Shown here piece by piece: positions 7,402-9,301 of a stretch of 9,301 nucleotides of DNA. The notes beneath the pieces were generated by a model. The model was not told the DNA's origin, made no database searches, and was given only the letters and a program-made list of their open reading frames with translations. A program made the position numbers and the translations under genes. The DNA comes from Marinilabiliales bacterium (GTDB lineage: Bacteria > Bacteroidota > Bacteroidia > Bacteroidales > F082), in NCBI GenBank assembly GCA_002869465.1, contig PKSW01000007.1, forward strand, positions 1 to 9,301, written 5' to 3'. The first letter of the stretch is position 1; every line of letters begins with the position of its first letter.

Positions 7402-9301
7402 TTAATGTTTAATTGATACCTCAATACGAAGAACTTCACCACTTCGCTTAAAAATCAGATTGCTGGTTTTCTTGTTAATCGTATGCCCGGTTATTTTTTC
7501 ATTTTTTCTATTCCTATAGAAAATGACTATTTCTTCGTGATCTGTAAAGGTGTAGACAACAGGCGTTTGACAGAAGGTATAGGCTAGCTGGTTTTTATGC
7601 ATTAGTATTTTTGAAGGTTTGCCTTCCATTGTGAAATATTCAAATTCAGCTTGTTGGGATAAAATTTCGTTTGGATTGATCAGCGAAGTATTAAAAACAA
7701 TTGCTCCATTTATTACCTGGACGCCTAATTCCAGCATACGGGAAATGATATCCTCTTTAACCTGACCGGTCATACCCGGTTGTTTCACACCAGCATTTCC
7801 TGGCGTATGGGAATAAGGATCTGTTGGAAACGCACCATATAGCTCAGGAGACTTGTAAATACCAATACCCGCTTTGATTTCGTAATAATGATCTTTCAAT
7901 TTTTCGATGATCATTGGGTCGGCATTATTTTCTGCGGCATTAAAGAAGCATTCTTGTGTGGCAAGCAAGAGTTTTGAAACCATATGCCAATAAATACTAC
8001 CTAGACCTTCATAACCATAAAATGTTCCTGACCTACCTGTAAATGACTGATGGTCGAACATTTCTTCGTAAATACTTAGAATTTTTGATTTCTCTTTCTT
8101 AACTAGTCTACCATATTTTTTAGTTTCTAATGCGCTTAAGGCAATATTTAATACTTTGGCATTTCTAAAGGTTCCATTGAAATGATAATTCCCTGATTGA
8201 TCTTTGCTGATAATTGAATTGTTCTTGTTCGCAATCAGCTTGCTTAACAATTGTGATTCTTTAACCCGATGAACAGGAATATTATTTTTTTCGCTAAATC
8301 TCTTTAGTTGACGATCAGGATATAAAAGATAGCTGTATTGATCTTCTCTGAAAAGGGCACTTTCCTTGAGTGTATTAAGCAATTCAAGACTTTCTTCGGA
8401 GGTCAAAATTCCAGCACTTAAAACGGCCACCTGACCTTCTAGCATTTCATATAAATGACGGATCTTGACAGAATTATCATTTAATGAAATAAGGTTATAT
8501 GCATGGTAAAGTCCATCTTTCCTTTTATTTACCCGTATAGATTGATCAATATACTCCAAAGTTAATTGCGTAAACTTGATTAATTCAGATGTTTGAATTG
8601 TCTTCTTGATCCCTGTAAATGAATTCTTATAAATTTTATTTCGATAAGCAGCTCCTGCTTCACCCAGGTTATCAGTAAAGTAGCGTAGTTCCACTTCAGA
8701 AAATCCATTCTTTAGAATGCCTGTATTCTTAGCAAATAGACTAAAAATAATATCGAATAATTCATTTACTTCTTCAGAAATTTCAACCGTTTTAAAGGAT
8801 GTATTCTTGAACTTGTCATTCCAAAACTTAAGGAACCTACGCAGATAATAAACTGTTACCATTGAAGTTCCGTTTCCAACTAATGCATTGTTGGCATCAT
8901 TCCATTCGGGACGCTGTGTATTAAGCCAAATTCCAGCTTCAGGTATGAAATTGCTCAATTTTACCAAAAGCGTAACCAGTATTTTTTCGGTCAAGTTTAC
9001 CTGATAGGCATCAGCACCATTTTGTAAAAGCAGTCTCCCATCAGCACCAATTAACTTAACAAGATTATTTATGTGATTATTTAATTCATGGTCAAAATAA
9101 ATTGTGTCTTGCGGGTTACTGACAATATCTTTATATGATTTGATTCGGTATGGAACATTTGCATAAGCAAAAATTTCATTTCTCAGCAATTCATCCAACA
9201 TGCCAGGATGATAACTATCGGAAAGTTCCAACAGTTTTTGAAGATATATGATTTGGTGATCACCCCAGTAGCCAATATATGCCCAGGGATCATCTGGATC
9301 G
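7402..9301 (-). CDS. Glycoside phosphorylase, GH149/GH161-type (beta-1,3-glucan phosphorylase), C-terminal part; 5' end outside window
   Basis: The reading frame is open to the right edge, giving 632 visible residues. The TTG at 9231-9229 lies inside the gene: the 23 codons before it include a GYWGDHQ motif typical of large GH94-like phosphorylases. Other family-like motifs (visible numbering) are PEWNDANNALVG at 131-142, with Asp135 the candidate catalytic acid by analogy with the WND Asp of GH94; GRSGTFYGYEGLGSIYWHM at 422-440; and SHTPGNAGVKQPGMTGQ near 497-513, probably part of the phosphate/active-site region. Known relatives (GH149, GH161) exceed 1,000 residues and phosphorolyse beta-1,3-glucans to alpha-glucose 1-phosphate, so several hundred N-terminal residues are missing here. 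No exported segment is visible; a cytosolic site is expected, since phosphate and Glc-1-P are needed. The C-terminus (from about 540) looks like a beta-rich cap. I cannot decide between GH149 and GH161 by eye, and beta-1,3 specificity rests on family resemblance and on the GH17 neighbours. Stop codon TAA. Confidence 0.82.
   Translation of the reverse strand, partial: DPDDPWAYIGYWGDHQIIYLQKLLELSDSYHPGMLDELLRNEIFAYANVPYRIKSYKDIVSNPQDTIYFDHELNNHINNLVKLIGADGRLLLQNGADAYQVNLTEKILVTLLVKLSNFIPEAGIWLNTQRPEWNDANNALVGNGTSMVTVYYLRRFLKFWNDKFKNTSFKTVEISEEVNELFDIIFSLFAKNTGILKNGFSEVELRYFTDNLGEAGAAYRNKIYKNSFTGIKKTIQTSELIKFTQLTLEYIDQSIRVNKRKDGLYHAYNLISLNDNSVKIRHLYEMLEGQVAVLSAGILTSEESLELLNTLKESALFREDQYSYLLYPDRQLKRFSEKNNIPVHRVKESQLLSKLIANKNNSIISKDQSGNYHFNGTFRNAKVLNIALSALETKKYGRLVKKEKSKILSIYEEMFDHQSFTGRSGTFYGYEGLGSIYWHMVSKLLLATQECFFNAAENNADPMIIEKLKDHYYEIKAGIGIYKSPELYGAFPTDPYSHTPGNAGVKQPGMTGQVKEDIISRMLELGVQVINGAIVFNTSLINPNEILSQQAEFEYFTMEGKPSKILMHKNQLAYTFCQTPVVYTFTDHEEIVIFYRNRKNEKITGHTINKKTSNLIFKRSGEVLRIEVSIKH

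Larger units (their letters stand above)
9..9301 (-). other. Predicted beta-1,3/1,6-glucan utilization operon (continues past right edge)
   Basis: Seven genes run in the same direction with gaps of 15, 20, 60, 11 and 11 bases and one 11-base overlap. No terminator or promoter-like element is seen between them. The set covers exported cleavage (GH17, GH30, unassigned GH-A), inner-membrane uptake (two GPH symporters) and cytosolic breakdown (GH17, phosphorylase). SusC/SusD genes, a regulator and the promoter are not in view and may lie upstream of 9301 or downstream of position 1. Confidence 0.7.

Noticed and set aside
7043..7405. Plus-strand frame of 120 residues opposite the cytosolic GH17 gene
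   Set aside because: Antisense shadow of a GH17 gene; no recognisable family features.

Overview
The window is a single co-oriented gene block on the minus strand, most likely from a Bacteroidota bacterium. The clues are AT-rich DNA, A-rich leaders with no clear Shine-Dalgarno sequence, lipoproteins with lipobox cysteines at residue 19 or 20, and a packed set of glycan enzymes with GPH-type symporters, as in polysaccharide utilization loci. Genus cannot be set from the sequence alone. No RNA gene, mobile element, CRISPR array or recognisable promoter is visible, and no stretch over 300 bases lacks a gene.

Layout in transcription order (right to left): a large glycoside phosphorylase of the GH94/GH149/GH161 group whose 5' part lies beyond the right edge (9301-7402); a cytosolic GH17-type enzyme (7386-6502); an exported lipoprotein GH17 enzyme (6481-5396); a GPH/MFS sugar symporter (5335-3896); an exported lipoprotein GH30 enzyme (3884-2388); an exported lipoprotein clan GH-A enzyme of unassigned family (2376-1351); and a second GPH/MFS symporter (1361-9). 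Gaps are 15, 20, 60, 11 and 11 bases and the last pair overlaps by 11, so one operon is the simplest reading.

The gene set points to a beta-1,3-glucan with beta-1,6 linkages (laminarin-like, or a fungal or bacterial beta-glucan). Inferred flow: the lipoprotein GH17 cuts beta-1,3 chains, GH30 and perhaps the unassigned GH-A enzyme handle beta-1,6 or terminal glucosyl units, the two symporters carry oligosaccharides across the inner membrane, and in the cytosol the GH17 protein and the phosphorylase turn them into glucose 1-phosphate and shorter glucans. No SusC/SusD pair, regulator, GH16 or GH3 is in view; they may lie outside the window.

The most interesting points are the pairing of a cytosolic GH17 protein with a beta-1,3-glucan-type phosphorylase (possibly a beta-glucan counterpart of the MalP/MalQ pair), the unassigned GH-A lipoprotein, and two clearly different GPH symporters in one operon.
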